Source: a virus
IMG/VR virus record: IMGVR_UViG_3300035698_032807
Coordinates: 1 to 58,753 of that record
Strand: one strand, 5' to 3'
DNA: 58,753 nucleotides
In this document: positions 33,178-42,700 of the stretch, piece by piece
Numbering within the stretch: the first letter of the stretch is position 1
Layout: each line of letters starts with the position of its first letter
Position numbers and translations under genes: made by a program
The notes under the pieces: model-generated
What the model saw: only the letters and a program-made list of their open reading frames with translations
What the model was told of the DNA's origin: nothing
Database searches by the model: none

Positions 33178-34068
33178 ATGAAACAAGCTTATCACGTCCA
33201 CTCCGATGTTGTCCAGTCCCACCTAAATCGAGCAGGTAAATTTCCCTTACTGAAGAGGGATGAGGAAATCGATTTAGCTGTAGAAGCGAGGTCGGGCAAC
33301 AAGTCCGCGAAGGACAAACTAATTTGTCACAATTTAAAAATGGTGGTTTCGATCGCCAAGAGATATCAAAACAGGGGGTTGCCGCTGGAAGACCTGATCC
33401 AGGAGGGTTCGATCGGTCTTAGTGTAGCGGTTGATAAATTCGATATTAACCGTGGGTGTAAGTTTTCAACCCACGCCCACTGGTGGATTTTCCAAGCGAT
33501 CACCAGGGCTGTATCTAGCAAGGGGCGGATTATTGCTATACCTGCGTATCTACTGAGTACCCAAAGGCAGGTGCTGGAGCTAGCGAGAGAGAAGGGGTTT
33601 ACAAGCATTGAAGAGATAGCGATCGCCCTTCTAGAGTCAGATCTTGGTAATCAAGATACGACGATTGTTAAGGGCAAGGCTTTATACAAGGATAATCCAG
33701 AGCTGGCGATTGAGCGGGTAAGCGATCGCCTACGTTGGCTAAAAACCCTACCCTACGGGAAAACACTTTCCCTTTCCTATGTCGTAGGAAAGGATAAGGG
33801 TGCGGAGTTGGGGAATATTCTGGCAGGACCCGACAACGGGGAAAACGATCGGCTCCTAAATAAGGATTTGATTTCATCTTTAACCGTTGGATTACCCCAA
33901 CGATACCAGGACGTAATAACCATGCACTACGGGTTAGGCGATGAAGATCCCTTGACTTTTGTAGAGATTGGCGATCGCTTGGGATTATCCAAAGAACGGG
34001 CTCGGCAGATTGAGTCAACAGCAATTCGCAAGATCAAGGCGCAAATTAATTCAAGGGGAAAGTCGTGA
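33178..34068 (+). CDS. Sigma-70 family RNA polymerase sigma factor
   Basis: Directs RNA polymerase to specific promoters. The product has 296 residues with region 1.2 (HLNRAGKFPLLKRDEEIDLA), region 2 (NLKMVVSIAKRYQNRGLPLE, LIQEGSIGL, FSTHAHWWIFQAITRAV), a region 3 and region 4 HTH (VEIGDRLGLSKERARQIE). It resembles cyanobacterial group 2 factors but is short and divergent. Within a phage-like element it could switch host polymerase to late genes. The next gene starts inside its stop codon (GTGA), so that small protein may act with it, for instance as an anti-sigma factor; that is inference. Confidence 0.93.
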   Translation: MKQAYHVHSDVVQSHLNRAGKFPLLKRDEEIDLAVEARSGNKSAKDKLICHNLKMVVSIAKRYQNRGLPLEDLIQEGSIGLSVAVDKFDINRGCKFSTHAHWWIFQAITRAVSSKGRIIAIPAYLLSTQRQVLELAREKGFTSIEEIAIALLESDLGNQDTTIVKGKALYKDNPELAIERVSDRLRWLKTLPYGKTLSLSYVVGKDKGAELGNILAGPDNGENDRLLNKDLISSLTVGLPQRYQDVITMHYGLGDEDPLTFVEIGDRLGLSKERARQIESTAIRKIKAQINSRGKS

Positions 34069-34454
34069 GCACATTTCAAGTAATTTCAGTCAAGTGTACC
34101 GATCCAACAGAGAAAGCTGCTTTTATCGAGCAGAAAGTTTTAGGGATTATTGTGGAGGGGCTTGCTATCACTCCAGTTTGGGATAGTGAGGAGCAGGTAT
34201 TTAGTAAAGACGAGTGGACAATAACCCACGTAAATTCTGGGTACTGCGTTTATGGCAAAGAAGGTGGTTTTTCTCTCCAGGAGAACGCGATGATTTGCGT
34301 GATGGCGCTGAACAGAATTTATGACTGGCAGGAGCTAGAGGTCCCCTTATCGGTGGACATGAAGGGACTTGCAGAGCAAACCCGTGACATCATTGGCGAT
34401 CGCTTAGATGCGGAAAGATTCGAGGAAGTCCTTAGCCTGAATCTCGATAGTTAA
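34065..34454 (+). CDS. Hypothetical protein coupled to sigma factor, 129 aa
   Basis: Unrecognised. The GTG start overlaps the sigma factor stop, implying translational coupling in fixed proportion. The product is acidic and alpha/beta with no membrane segment. An anti-sigma or sigma cofactor role is suggested only by the coupling. Confidence 0.65.
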   Translation: MSTFQVISVKCTDPTEKAAFIEQKVLGIIVEGLAITPVWDSEEQVFSKDEWTITHVNSGYCVYGKEGGFSLQENAMICVMALNRIYDWQELEVPLSVDMKGLAEQTRDIIGDRLDAERFEEVLSLNLDS

Positions 34455-34519
34455 AAAATAAATTGTGGGTTCTGTATTCACTCAGAACCCACTCAAACCT
34501 TTACTTTACATCAAAAGAT

Positions 34520-34729
34520 ATGACCAATTACTTGCAAGTATACCAGATAGTCGCCACCAAAACGGGAGAGATTTTAGCCGTGGACACCGAACCGATTCGG
34601 GTTCGGTTGCAAACCCATCGATGGAATCTTGACAAAGAAATATTCTTTGGAGCAAGGGATGTTTACGCGATTGCCTGCCCACTACCGACACCAATTAAAT
34701 TGGCTGAGGAACACTATGAGTACATTTAG
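34520..34729 (+). CDS. Hypothetical protein, 69 aa
   Basis: Unrecognised small protein (MTNYLQVYQIVATKTGEILA onward). The frame is open to 34463 with a TTG-type start, but ATG 34520 is more plausible. Its end overlaps the start of the wHTH protein by 14 bp, placing it in the same operon. Confidence 0.55.
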   Translation: MTNYLQVYQIVATKTGEILAVDTEPIRVRLQTHRWNLDKEIFFGARDVYAIACPLPTPIKLAEEHYEYI

Positions 34730-35993
34730 AACCAGCCACAGCAGATCAAATCCATATGTAATGATTAATAAGGGGTTTTTAGAAGACCCTAGCCTTAGCG
34801 CCAAAGCTAAAGGGATCTTAGCGTACCTCTTGTCGAGGCCAGACAACTGGCAGACCAGAACAGAGCAATTAATCGCGGTGATGCGAGAGGGACGCGAAGC
34901 CATTATGTCGGGCTTGCGTGAACTCGAAAAAAATGGGTATTTTGAGCGGACACCTGCGCGTGATTCGGTTACAGGGAGAATCACAAGCTGGGTCAAAAAC
35001 GTCTACGAAAACCCAGTCCTGAAGCCATCCTCACCCACAAGCGGGTTTTCCGTTGATGGGGAAGAGCCGCACCCCGGAAGCCCACAAACGGGTTTTGCGT
35101 CGGAAGGGAAGCCGTACAGTGGGTTGCCAGACCCTATAGTAAATATAGATATAACAACCAATGATTCAATAAAAAAGGAATCAGTAATTAATGAGTGTGA
35201 TCAAGGGGAAAAATCCGAAATTTCACACACAGAAAACTCGATTGAGCTTTTGGAACCGGAGGAAGAGTTAGCCACCCCTGACCCTTCTGAACAGCCCAAA
35301 GAAATAAATCACGGAGCAGAAGCAATAAATCACGGTTTAGAACCAAATGTTCCGGCGCGTGATAACAAGGCAAAAAGGCAGAAGTTTCTCATTAAAATCG
35401 ATCGCCTTGATGAGCTTGAGGATGCCTTTAATAGCGGGGAAGACTTGGGGACGTTGAGAGTTGTGGAGCAATCAGCCTTGTGCGATCGAGTGATGGGCGA
35501 TCGCATAGCTCTATATCGACACCAAGGCAAGATACTAAATTGCCGCCCCAACGATATCAAAGCCGAGTTCTTAGTTTTTGTGGCTGCCAGGTACTGGAAT
35601 TCACCAAAAGAAATCAAGAAGGCTTCCGACATGATTCGCAGCTACGAGCGGGATCTGTCCAAATGGCAGACACTCTACATTTGCGTTGATGAGTGGAAGG
35701 AAAGTTTAAGAATTGCGGACCCGAATATTCAACCGATTGTGGAGGACTGCTTAAGCGACAGTCAAAGACAAGAGTCACGCCGCCTTCAGGAGCTAGCGGA
35801 AGCGACTAAACGAAGTGATGATGGAAATCATCAGGTGAAGAGTGTTCTTTCGTCTCACAGTGCCGAATCCGGCGACGTTGGCCCCCACAGTCCAGAGGGA
35901 ACCAAACAAGTACCAGAGATAGCAAAGCAAATGCTTGCTCAGGTAATTGCAGCGCTAGCAGAAAAACAATCCATGAAGAAACCAAGTTACTAA
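34716..35993 (+). CDS. Winged-helix replisome-organiser-like protein, 425 aa
   Basis: Residues about 12-90 contain a helix-turn-helix of the type found in phage and plasmid replication initiators (NKGFLEDPSLSAKAKGILAY, then LIAVMREGREAIMSGLRELE, then NGYFER). The rest is Ser/Pro/Glu-rich linker followed by a helical domain (about 230-340). I chose ATG 34716 because GAGGA precedes it; the frame is open 29 codons upstream but overlaps another gene. It probably recruits replication proteins to the phage origin. A transcription factor role cannot be excluded. Confidence 0.7.
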   Translation: MSTFRTSHSRSNPYVMINKGFLEDPSLSAKAKGILAYLLSRPDNWQTRTEQLIAVMREGREAIMSGLRELEKNGYFERTPARDSVTGRITSWVKNVYENPVLKPSSPTSGFSVDGEEPHPGSPQTGFASEGKPYSGLPDPIVNIDITTNDSIKKESVINECDQGEKSEISHTENSIELLEPEEELATPDPSEQPKEINHGAEAINHGLEPNVPARDNKAKRQKFLIKIDRLDELEDAFNSGEDLGTLRVVEQSALCDRVMGDRIALYRHQGKILNCRPNDIKAEFLVFVAARYWNSPKEIKKASDMIRSYERDLSKWQTLYICVDEWKESLRIADPNIQPIVEDCLSDSQRQESRRLQELAEATKRSDDGNHQVKSVLSSHSAESGDVGPHSPEGTKQVPEIAKQMLAQVIAALAEKQSMKKPSY

Positions 35994-35994
35994 A

Positions 35995-36900
35995 ATGCAA
36001 GTTATTAGCCTTTTTGCAGGTGTAGCCGGAATGGATCGGGGCTTAGAAATTACCGGACTTCCCTTTACCATTTCCCAGTTTGTCGAAAATAATTTCCATG
36101 CCCAGCAGGTATTAAGAAAAAATTATCCAGGAGTGCCGATTTGTGACGACATTCGCCAATTTGACCCCACAGGCATCGATGGAAGTAACACCATCTTTAC
36201 CGCCGGATTCCCCTGTCAGGATATCTCCTACTCCGGCAAAGGAGCTGGAATTGAAGGAGGCACGCGCTCCGGATTGTTCTTTGAAGTCATGCGATGCGTA
36301 CGCTTGGTACGACCACGAATCGTCATCTTGGAAAACGTGGCAGCGCTGCTTGATCGGGGAATGGCAACCGTACTCGGAGATCTTGCCTCGGTCGGGTACG
36401 ATGCGGAATGGTCAATTGTTTCCGCAGCCTCAGTGGGAGCCGTACACCTACGAGAGAGGGTCTTCATCATTGCCTACCCCCAAGGCGGGGGACGGGAATG
36501 CGAGTGGGGTGACGACGAGGAAGTTGGGGCAGACCCTACACCTGAGTTTTGCGGTACGGAAGTTACAGGCACTACTGCCAACACCCCAGTCGCGGGATTG
36601 GGAAGTGAAGAGTCGGCTTTCGTTCGTGGAAAGAGGCGGGAACCAGAATTTACCAACTCAGTTGATAAAAGAACCGTGCCACAAACTGAGCCCAGAGTTT
36701 GTCGAGCGGATGATGGGATTTCCGGTGGGATGGACGGACACCTCTTGCGGAAAGAAGGACTGCAAAGCGCTTTGTTGTTCGCCACGGACGCTGAAAAAAA
36801 GCCATTTAGAAAAGAGCGACTCCAAGAACTTGGTAACACAATCGTCCCTCAAGTTGCCGCAGTTGTCTGGCGACGGGTTGGAAAGATTCTCGGATATTAA
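35995..36900 (+). CDS. DNA (cytosine-5-)-methyltransferase
   Basis: Transfers a methyl group from AdoMet to cytosine C5. Motif I FAGVAGMD (7-14), motif IV GFPCQDIS with catalytic C74, motif VI ENV (113-115), motif VIII RERVFIIA (153-160) and motif X GNTIVPQVA (280-288) are all present. The segment between VIII and X, normally the target-recognition region, is poor in this frame: Gly/Glu-rich and unlike relatives. The +1 frame instead carries LPTP...FVERMMGFPVGWT, which usually lies between VIII and X. So either two compensating shifts have scrambled the region or both frames are used. No partner endonuclease is seen, so it is an orphan enzyme. Confidence 0.85.
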   Translation: MQVISLFAGVAGMDRGLEITGLPFTISQFVENNFHAQQVLRKNYPGVPICDDIRQFDPTGIDGSNTIFTAGFPCQDISYSGKGAGIEGGTRSGLFFEVMRCVRLVRPRIVILENVAALLDRGMATVLGDLASVGYDAEWSIVSAASVGAVHLRERVFIIAYPQGGGRECEWGDDEEVGADPTPEFCGTEVTGTTANTPVAGLGSEESAFVRGKRREPEFTNSVDKRTVPQTEPRVCRADDGISGGMDGHLLRKEGLQSALLFATDAEKKPFRKERLQELGNTIVPQVAAVVWRRVGKILGY

Positions 36901-36919
36901 TAATAACGGAGATATTGAA
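36143..36919 (+). other. Second-frame ORF inside the methyltransferase gene
   Basis: The frame +1 to the methyltransferase is open throughout this stretch and joins the Dam-ParB gene downstream without a stop. From about 36290 it encodes patterns familiar from phage methylase-associated proteins: SSWKTWQRCLIGEW, YSEILPRSGTMRNGQLF, two LPTP motifs, then SPEFVERMMGFPVGWT. The same bases encode motifs VI-VIII of the methyltransferase, so about 180 bp appear conserved in two frames. No good start or Shine-Dalgarno was found for it (first ATG 36143). It may be translated by frameshifting, as a separate protein, or not at all. Confidence 0.5.
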
Positions 36920-39265
36920 ATGATTGTTGCTAATTCGGGTGCAGAAACTGTTAGCTTAAGTGCTACTGAAGAGTTTGATTTAGAACGGGAAATAGCCTCA
37001 TCGGAAGCTAAGTTCAAGCAACTGGAAAATGCGATCGCCCTTCTTAAGGCAAGTAAAAATGCCAAGAACCCTAATAAAATTCACGAGATAAAGCAATTAG
37101 AGGTAGATAAGAGTTTTTGTGAGCGCTTAATAAGCAACTTGCAATTGTGCCGCAGCTTTCTTCCTGGTACTTCCGTTGAAGCTAATTTAGGGAGAGAGGA
37201 AGTTGCTAAAGGCGTAGTTGAAGGAATATTTATAGACCATCGCGGCACTCCAATGTTGCGGTGTGAATTTGGGAAAGAATCTCACCACGTTTCTCCTCGC
37301 AATTTAAAAGCACCGGGAATTGATTTCAGTACTTATCCTGATAAAAATGAGATTGAAGCCAGGACAATTCGGAACGAAATATTAAAGATAGAATGCCAAC
37401 GAGATCACTTAAACCTATGTGGTAAATTTACCTCCGAGAAATTGAACTGGGTCCGTCTCAAAATGATTTCTCTAGAGGATCGCAACCGCATCCGATCGCT
37501 AATTGAGGACAACCCCATCCCGCGCCCAGTTAAGGTTGGTGATTATGTAGGCGATCGTCTTGGTGGACAGATAGGGCTTGTAAGTTCCGTCACCTTGAAT
37601 GGGTTGACGATAGATGGGCGTCCTGAAGTTATAAGTTGGGCTGAGTTTGAAGAGAACCAGTACCAAAAGCTAAAGACATTGGAAAGTGCATCTGGTAAAT
37701 TAGAAGATTTTGTCCAGATAGAAGATGAAGAATTGGAGAGTGCATCTGGTAAATTAGGAGAGTTTGTCCAGATAGAGGATAGGGATGAGCAATATACACC
37801 CAACACCTCAGAGCAGCCGGTTCTAAATTTAGTAGCAAAAGCTCTGGGTGGGCAAATAGATGTTGACCTGATGGCGAATGATATGAAAACGATGCCAGCT
37901 CGTTTTCATATCACCAAAAGTCAGGACTACTTCACCTTTGATCTGTGCACGCTCGGAGAAGGGTTAAAAGGGTTTATGAACCCGCCTTTTTCAGATCCCC
38001 TCACTCCTCTTAAAAAACTCTGTTCTGATTTTGATGTCGGCCACCTATCAGAAGCGATCGTCCTTCTTAAAGCAGGTACTGCCCACAACCAAGGTACAGG
38101 CAAGTTAATTGAGCAGTACGCCTCGGCTCAGTGTCAATGGGGTGTTCACGTTGGACGCATAGGTTTTATTAAGCAAGGAGTGCAGCGCAAAGGAGCGGAT
38201 TTTGACTGTAGTTTGTATTATTTTGGCGGCAACCCGAACAGATTTAAATCCGTTTTCAAGAAATGGGGTTTGGTGTCAAGTCTGCTACCGTCAAAAACGA
38301 TACCTGGTAAATTAGAAGATTTTGTCCAGATAGCTGGAATCAACATTAAAGAAATTTGTCGAGATAGTGGAACGCAGCAGCGCTGCAAGCTGGACTTGGC
38401 GCACACCGAGAAGCTTAAAACGCTTATAGAAGAAGGGATTGAGTTAGATGATCTCCAGGTGATGTTTGACGGCACAAGCTACTGGCTTTGGGATGGCTTT
38501 CATCGCCTCCAAGCTTATAAGGAGTTGGAGTACGAAGACGTTGTTTGTGCCGTCACGCCCGGAACTCGTCGGGACGCTGTTTTAAAATCCGTCAGCGCTA
38601 ACATTGATCACCCAACTGTTTTGTCTTTAACTCGTGAAGATAAACGCCGCTCCATCCAGACCTTATTGACCGATCCGGAATGGAAGGATTGGAGCAACAG
38701 AGAAGTCGCTAGGCTCTGCGGCGCAAGTCACGTCACGGTTGCTGCCGTTAGAAAATCTTTATCTGGTCAATTAGAGGATTTTGCTCCGGTAGAGTCAGCT
38801 CCCAACAATATTACCTGCGTCCGCAACGGCAAGATAATGCAGATGAGTCGGAGATCCCCCGCCGAAACCAAGCCATTGATTCCCCTCCCCTTTGAGGTGG
38901 GTGAACCCATCCAACTCGTTCATACAAAAAACTTTGAAGGGAATCAGGTAGATCGGGGATTTGACGGGATTTGGGGGATTATTACCCATGCGGGTGCGGT
39001 TAGTTGTCAAGTATACTTGCATTTGCACAAGAAGGAGATTCAGTGTTTCCCGCAGCAGATGACCAAGTTGGACAAAGATAAGCAGGTACAGATCAAGTCG
39101 GTAGGCGATCGGATCAAACTTCTCTTGGAAGATTTTGATGTCGCGCAGCACTCCGGCGCGTCGGGATTGTTAGAGGGATTGCTGCGTACCGATACTTTCT
39201 CTACGGTTGATTTGATGTTGTTGGAGTCCTTGGAAAAAGTGAAGGATGTAGGCGATCGAGACTAG
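36920..39265 (+). CDS. Fused Dam-like adenine methyltransferase and ParB-like protein
   Basis: The product has 781 residues from ATG 36920, which has GGAG 9 nt upstream and starts 20 bp after the cytosine methyltransferase stop. An N-terminal coiled-coil/beta region is followed (about 290-450) by a phage Dam-type N6-adenine methyltransferase domain (IDVDLMAND, GFMNPPFSDP with the NPPF motif, then a GRIGF-like segment). Next, about 475-620, is a ParB/sulfiredoxin-like domain (WDGFHRLQAYKEL) with an HTH (SNREVARLCGASHVTVAAVR). Four copies of a (S/P)G(K/Q)L(E/G)(D/E)F motif separate the domains. The C-terminal 150 residues are unassigned. Likely role: DNA modification of the phage genome, protecting it from host restriction. 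Confidence 0.82.
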   Translation: MIVANSGAETVSLSATEEFDLEREIASSEAKFKQLENAIALLKASKNAKNPNKIHEIKQLEVDKSFCERLISNLQLCRSFLPGTSVEANLGREEVAKGVVEGIFIDHRGTPMLRCEFGKESHHVSPRNLKAPGIDFSTYPDKNEIEARTIRNEILKIECQRDHLNLCGKFTSEKLNWVRLKMISLEDRNRIRSLIEDNPIPRPVKVGDYVGDRLGGQIGLVSSVTLNGLTIDGRPEVISWAEFEENQYQKLKTLESASGKLEDFVQIEDEELESASGKLGEFVQIEDRDEQYTPNTSEQPVLNLVAKALGGQIDVDLMANDMKTMPARFHITKSQDYFTFDLCTLGEGLKGFMNPPFSDPLTPLKKLCSDFDVGHLSEAIVLLKAGTAHNQGTGKLIEQYASAQCQWGVHVGRIGFIKQGVQRKGADFDCSLYYFGGNPNRFKSVFKKWGLVSSLLPSKTIPGKLEDFVQIAGINIKEICRDSGTQQRCKLDLAHTEKLKTLIEEGIELDDLQVMFDGTSYWLWDGFHRLQAYKELEYEDVVCAVTPGTRRDAVLKSVSANIDHPTVLSLTREDKRRSIQTLLTDPEWKDWSNREVARLCGASHVTVAAVRKSLSGQLEDFAPVESAPNNITCVRNGKIMQMSRRSPAETKPLIPLPFEVGEPIQLVHTKNFEGNQVDRGFDGIWGIITHAGAVSCQVYLHLHKKEIQCFPQQMTKLDKDKQVQIKSVGDRIKLLLEDFDVAQHSGASGLLEGLLRTDTFSTVDLMLLESLEKVKDVGDRD

Positions 39266-39278
39266 CAACCACCAAGTT

Positions 39279-39312
39279 CATCTAACTTCCCCCACCGAGG
39301 GGAAGTTAGATG
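39279..39312. terminator. 14-bp perfect hairpin between convergent genes
   Basis: CATCTAACTTCCCC pairs with GGGGAAGTTAGATG around a 6-nt loop. It lies between the convergent stops at 39265 and 39306. There is no T-run, so termination efficiency is uncertain; it may instead protect 3' ends. Confidence 0.6.
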
Positions 39313-39692
39313 GCAGATGAAAGACTAAGACCGTTTATTGTTGCTTTGATCTTTCCATCTAGCATGGAAAAACGTATTTTTGCTGTTCTGCTGAGTTCAC
39401 AGCAGCCTATTACACCAGTTCTTTGCAATCCAAAACTTAAGCCCCACTCATCCTTTGTTTTTTTATGCGAATTCTTAACACCCCAACAAGATATATGAAA
39501 CGAATCAAACACTTTTAAATTTTTAACTGCCTGGGCTGGAATTTCAGCATCGCGACAATCTTTGACGGCACGACCTATCATCTGTTTTATTACGTCTGCA
39601 TCAAAAGAGATGGAAATAGCGTCAAAGCCTGAGACATCTAATTCAGTTAGTTTTGCTTCAATCTTGTTGTTTTCTGTTTGCAGCATACCCAT
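39306..39692 (-). CDS. Hypothetical protein, 128 aa
   Basis: Unrecognised. A soluble alpha/beta protein with a Cys-containing region (SFHISCWGVKNSHKKT, then GVIGCCELSRTAKIRF). It lies just downstream of the giant minor-head-like gene on the same strand and is separated from it by an IS605-type hairpin. No enzyme or membrane feature is visible. Confidence 0.6.
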   Translation of the reverse strand: MGMLQTENNKIEAKLTELDVSGFDAISISFDADVIKQMIGRAVKDCRDAEIPAQAVKNLKVFDSFHISCWGVKNSHKKTKDEWGLSFGLQRTGVIGCCELSRTAKIRFSMLDGKIKATINGLSLSSAI

Positions 39693-39730
39693 AGTTCAAA
39701 TCACAATTTTTTAAAACTTTACCAGAAAAG

Positions 39731-42700
39731 TCAAGACCACTTACGGGCGTGATGCTTGACACTCCCCCGTTTAGAAAACGGGGGAGTGTCAAGCTGGCGA
39801 AAATGAACCATCGACTTCCCCTTTGACTTAAACCCCACAAAACTCATCTCCGCACTCTTCTCCTTATGCCTTAGCCTAATTAAAGACAAAGCAATCTCCA
39901 TGTCAACGTAGGTAGTAGGCTCCCAGGTAAGCTTCATCCCTTCCTCTACCTCATTTATATATTTTTCAAAAACCTTGCGATTAAGTTGAGCTTTCCCCTC
40001 CCCAGCAAGCCCCATGATCCGTCCACCAATATCGGTTTCACGAACTCCCCCAAAGCCCAGTAATTCACCAACCCAAGGTAGCGCCTCAAACATATCTGCA
40101 ATCTGCGATATTTGAGCTTCCCCCCTACTTTTAATTCGCAGCATCTGCCTCCTTTCCTCCTTCCCCTTTCCCCTTGCCAAGCTAATTGGTACTGTATTTG
40201 ATGCGAAGGGATTTTCAAAAACATCTGACCAATTAAAAGCATCGCTTGCTGTCGAATCATTAACGGTAAAAGACATCCCATTCTGTTGACGAATGTTAGG
40301 ATTAACTGATATTTCTTTACCTAATGTTTTCCTCAAATTCTTATTAAAATCAGTCAACTTATTCGTAATCTCTGCCCAAGCCTGATCTTTTTTCTGAGTT
40401 AAATCAGCCTCTTTAATCTTCAAGTTTCTCCACTGATTAAAACTCTCCAAAGCTCCACGAGTTGCCGCATCGTCCAGCGTCGCTCTTTCTGCTGGAGGCA
40501 GGTCATCAATCATCTGTCGAGTCTTAGCTGCATTAAGGAATGGCTGCGAACTTTGAATATTCCCCATTACCGCTTTACCCCTTGCCACATCTTGAGCAGC
40601 TTTTGCCACAATTACCCTTGCATACCTCCTGAATTCCTCAAGATTTTGTGGCGAAAAAGTATTAAGCATCGCCTGTTCGGCAGCGGTTGGCTTTGATGCG
40701 CCTGTAAAAATTTCCATCACCCTGGCATCACTAATCCCCACCGAATCAAGCCTTGCCCTCATCAACGATGATAAGCTCCCACCTATACCGTACTGCGCCT
40801 CAATCTCCGCAACGCGAATACTCACGCCCTCAAACTTTTGCCGGATTGGAGTTAGATCGTTACTTCTTCTTGATGCAGCAATCGCCCTAGCCTCAGCCTC
40901 AGCAGTACTTATCCGAGACTCAATCTCGGCAATTGTTAACAACTCGTCTCCAAATTGGTAGGTCGGGTCTACCTGAATTTCTGCTTCTAGCTTTAGTTGA
41001 ATTTTCTTCAGTACACGTGATCGCTCATCATATTCCTCATTAATATAACTGGCTCGTTCCTTGTATCTTTCTCCAACCTTGCGAACACTCTCCCCTCTAA
41101 TTCCATCTGTTACAAAAGTCAAATAGTTAACGATTGAAAATTCCTTTAAATCTTGAAGTGATTCGGTTATGTCATCAACATTTGCGCTAATTGTAGATTT
41201 AACAAAGTTACTTGTAACTAGAGTTTTTTTCCTCAAATTAGCTACGGCATCCGACTGCTCCAACCTCGAAGCGTAAACATTGGTATTGATCGCCCGGCGA
41301 ATTTCTCCAACTGCCCAGTTTACTTTTGTGTAAGGCTTTCTAAGTTGGGCTTCTTTAATCTTTACTCGTTCACGAATACTTGTTTTTTGCCCAATAACGA
41401 AATCTTCCCCCCCTACACCCGGAAGCACTCTCGCATTTCTTGCATCTTTAAGAGGAACGTTTCTCGTAAACCGATCCTTCCCAACATCTTTGATAACTTC
41501 TAAGTTACTTGTTAACTCCTTTTCCTGCTCCGTAATAACCGCTTGAACCGCAGCCTTACTATCATCTAAACCAGTTAAAGCGATCACCGATTCATACTCC
41601 GCCCGACTTTTTAAGATTATTTTCTCCTGTTTCTCTAGCTCATTAAATAAGTTATCAAAAGCCTTTAAAACCTGAGCTTGTTTAGCCTGCACCGTATTCC
41701 TACTGCTAGATACACTTGCTGCTGTACCATGATCTTTTTCAGGAAAACTACCAATAAACTGATTGAGAGTTTGGGGGAAGTTTTTCAAGAAATCCTTTAC
41801 TTCCAAAAAGCGCACCTTATACTTGGCAACTCCTGCAAAATCTCCTGTCAACGAGGCGATCGATTCGTCAACTAAAACCAATCGACTGTTAATTGGCGTA
41901 ACTATATCAAACGAATCAGGATTGCCGAGATTAATCTTCAAAACCTCGTACTGACTTCTTATCTTCCTTGCCGCCAAATAGTTCTGCCCTAAATCTAGTT
42001 GACTTAGCGCCGAAATTTTAGCAGCCTCATTGTCAATCCTTAGTAGCAACCTTTCTCTTTCAGCTTTCCCTATATCCTTGGCGATCGTTAAAGATTTCTT
42101 GCGTAAATCTTCTAAGTTCTTTTTCAACTTAAGAAGCCGAGTCAGCAAACTTCCAAACCCTTCTTTTTTAAAGTCCTCTATCTCTTTAATTTGAGCCAGT
42201 ATAGAGGTCACTTTTCGGTTGTTTTGTTTAACCTTTTCTTTAACTGAACTGATTAATCCTCTATTACCCCTAGGTGAAAAAATAGATGGTGAAGCGGGAT
42301 CTGTCTCATCCTCAAGTAACTGCCTTAGTTCATTCACCTCACCTTGCAAGAGCAGCATCTGACTCTCAAACTGAGTCGCATTTCCGACTGCCCCACTAGT
42401 CTTACGACCCGCCTCCTGACCCCACTTATCTGCCTGTCCAAAGAACTGACTACGCAGGGTAGCAATAAATCCCTGCCCTCCAATTTTGTTAGGATCTCGC
42501 GTCCTGCCTTTGTCAACAGCCGAACTAATATCACCCTGAAGATTTCTATAACGCAACTGAACATCGTCGTACTGCGTCAGCAAGTCATTCCATAGATCTT
42601 TGCTCTCTTCAGCTTCCGCTCGAACTCCGGGCGGGATATCTGCTCGAACTCCGGGCGGAGTATCTGCTCGAACTCCGGGCGGGATATCTGCTCGAACTCC

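Noticed and set aside
36920-39265. Assigning the LEDF repeats as sliding-clamp-binding motifs
   Set aside because: Only one copy has Gln in the right place and the motif is loose; too weak to assert.
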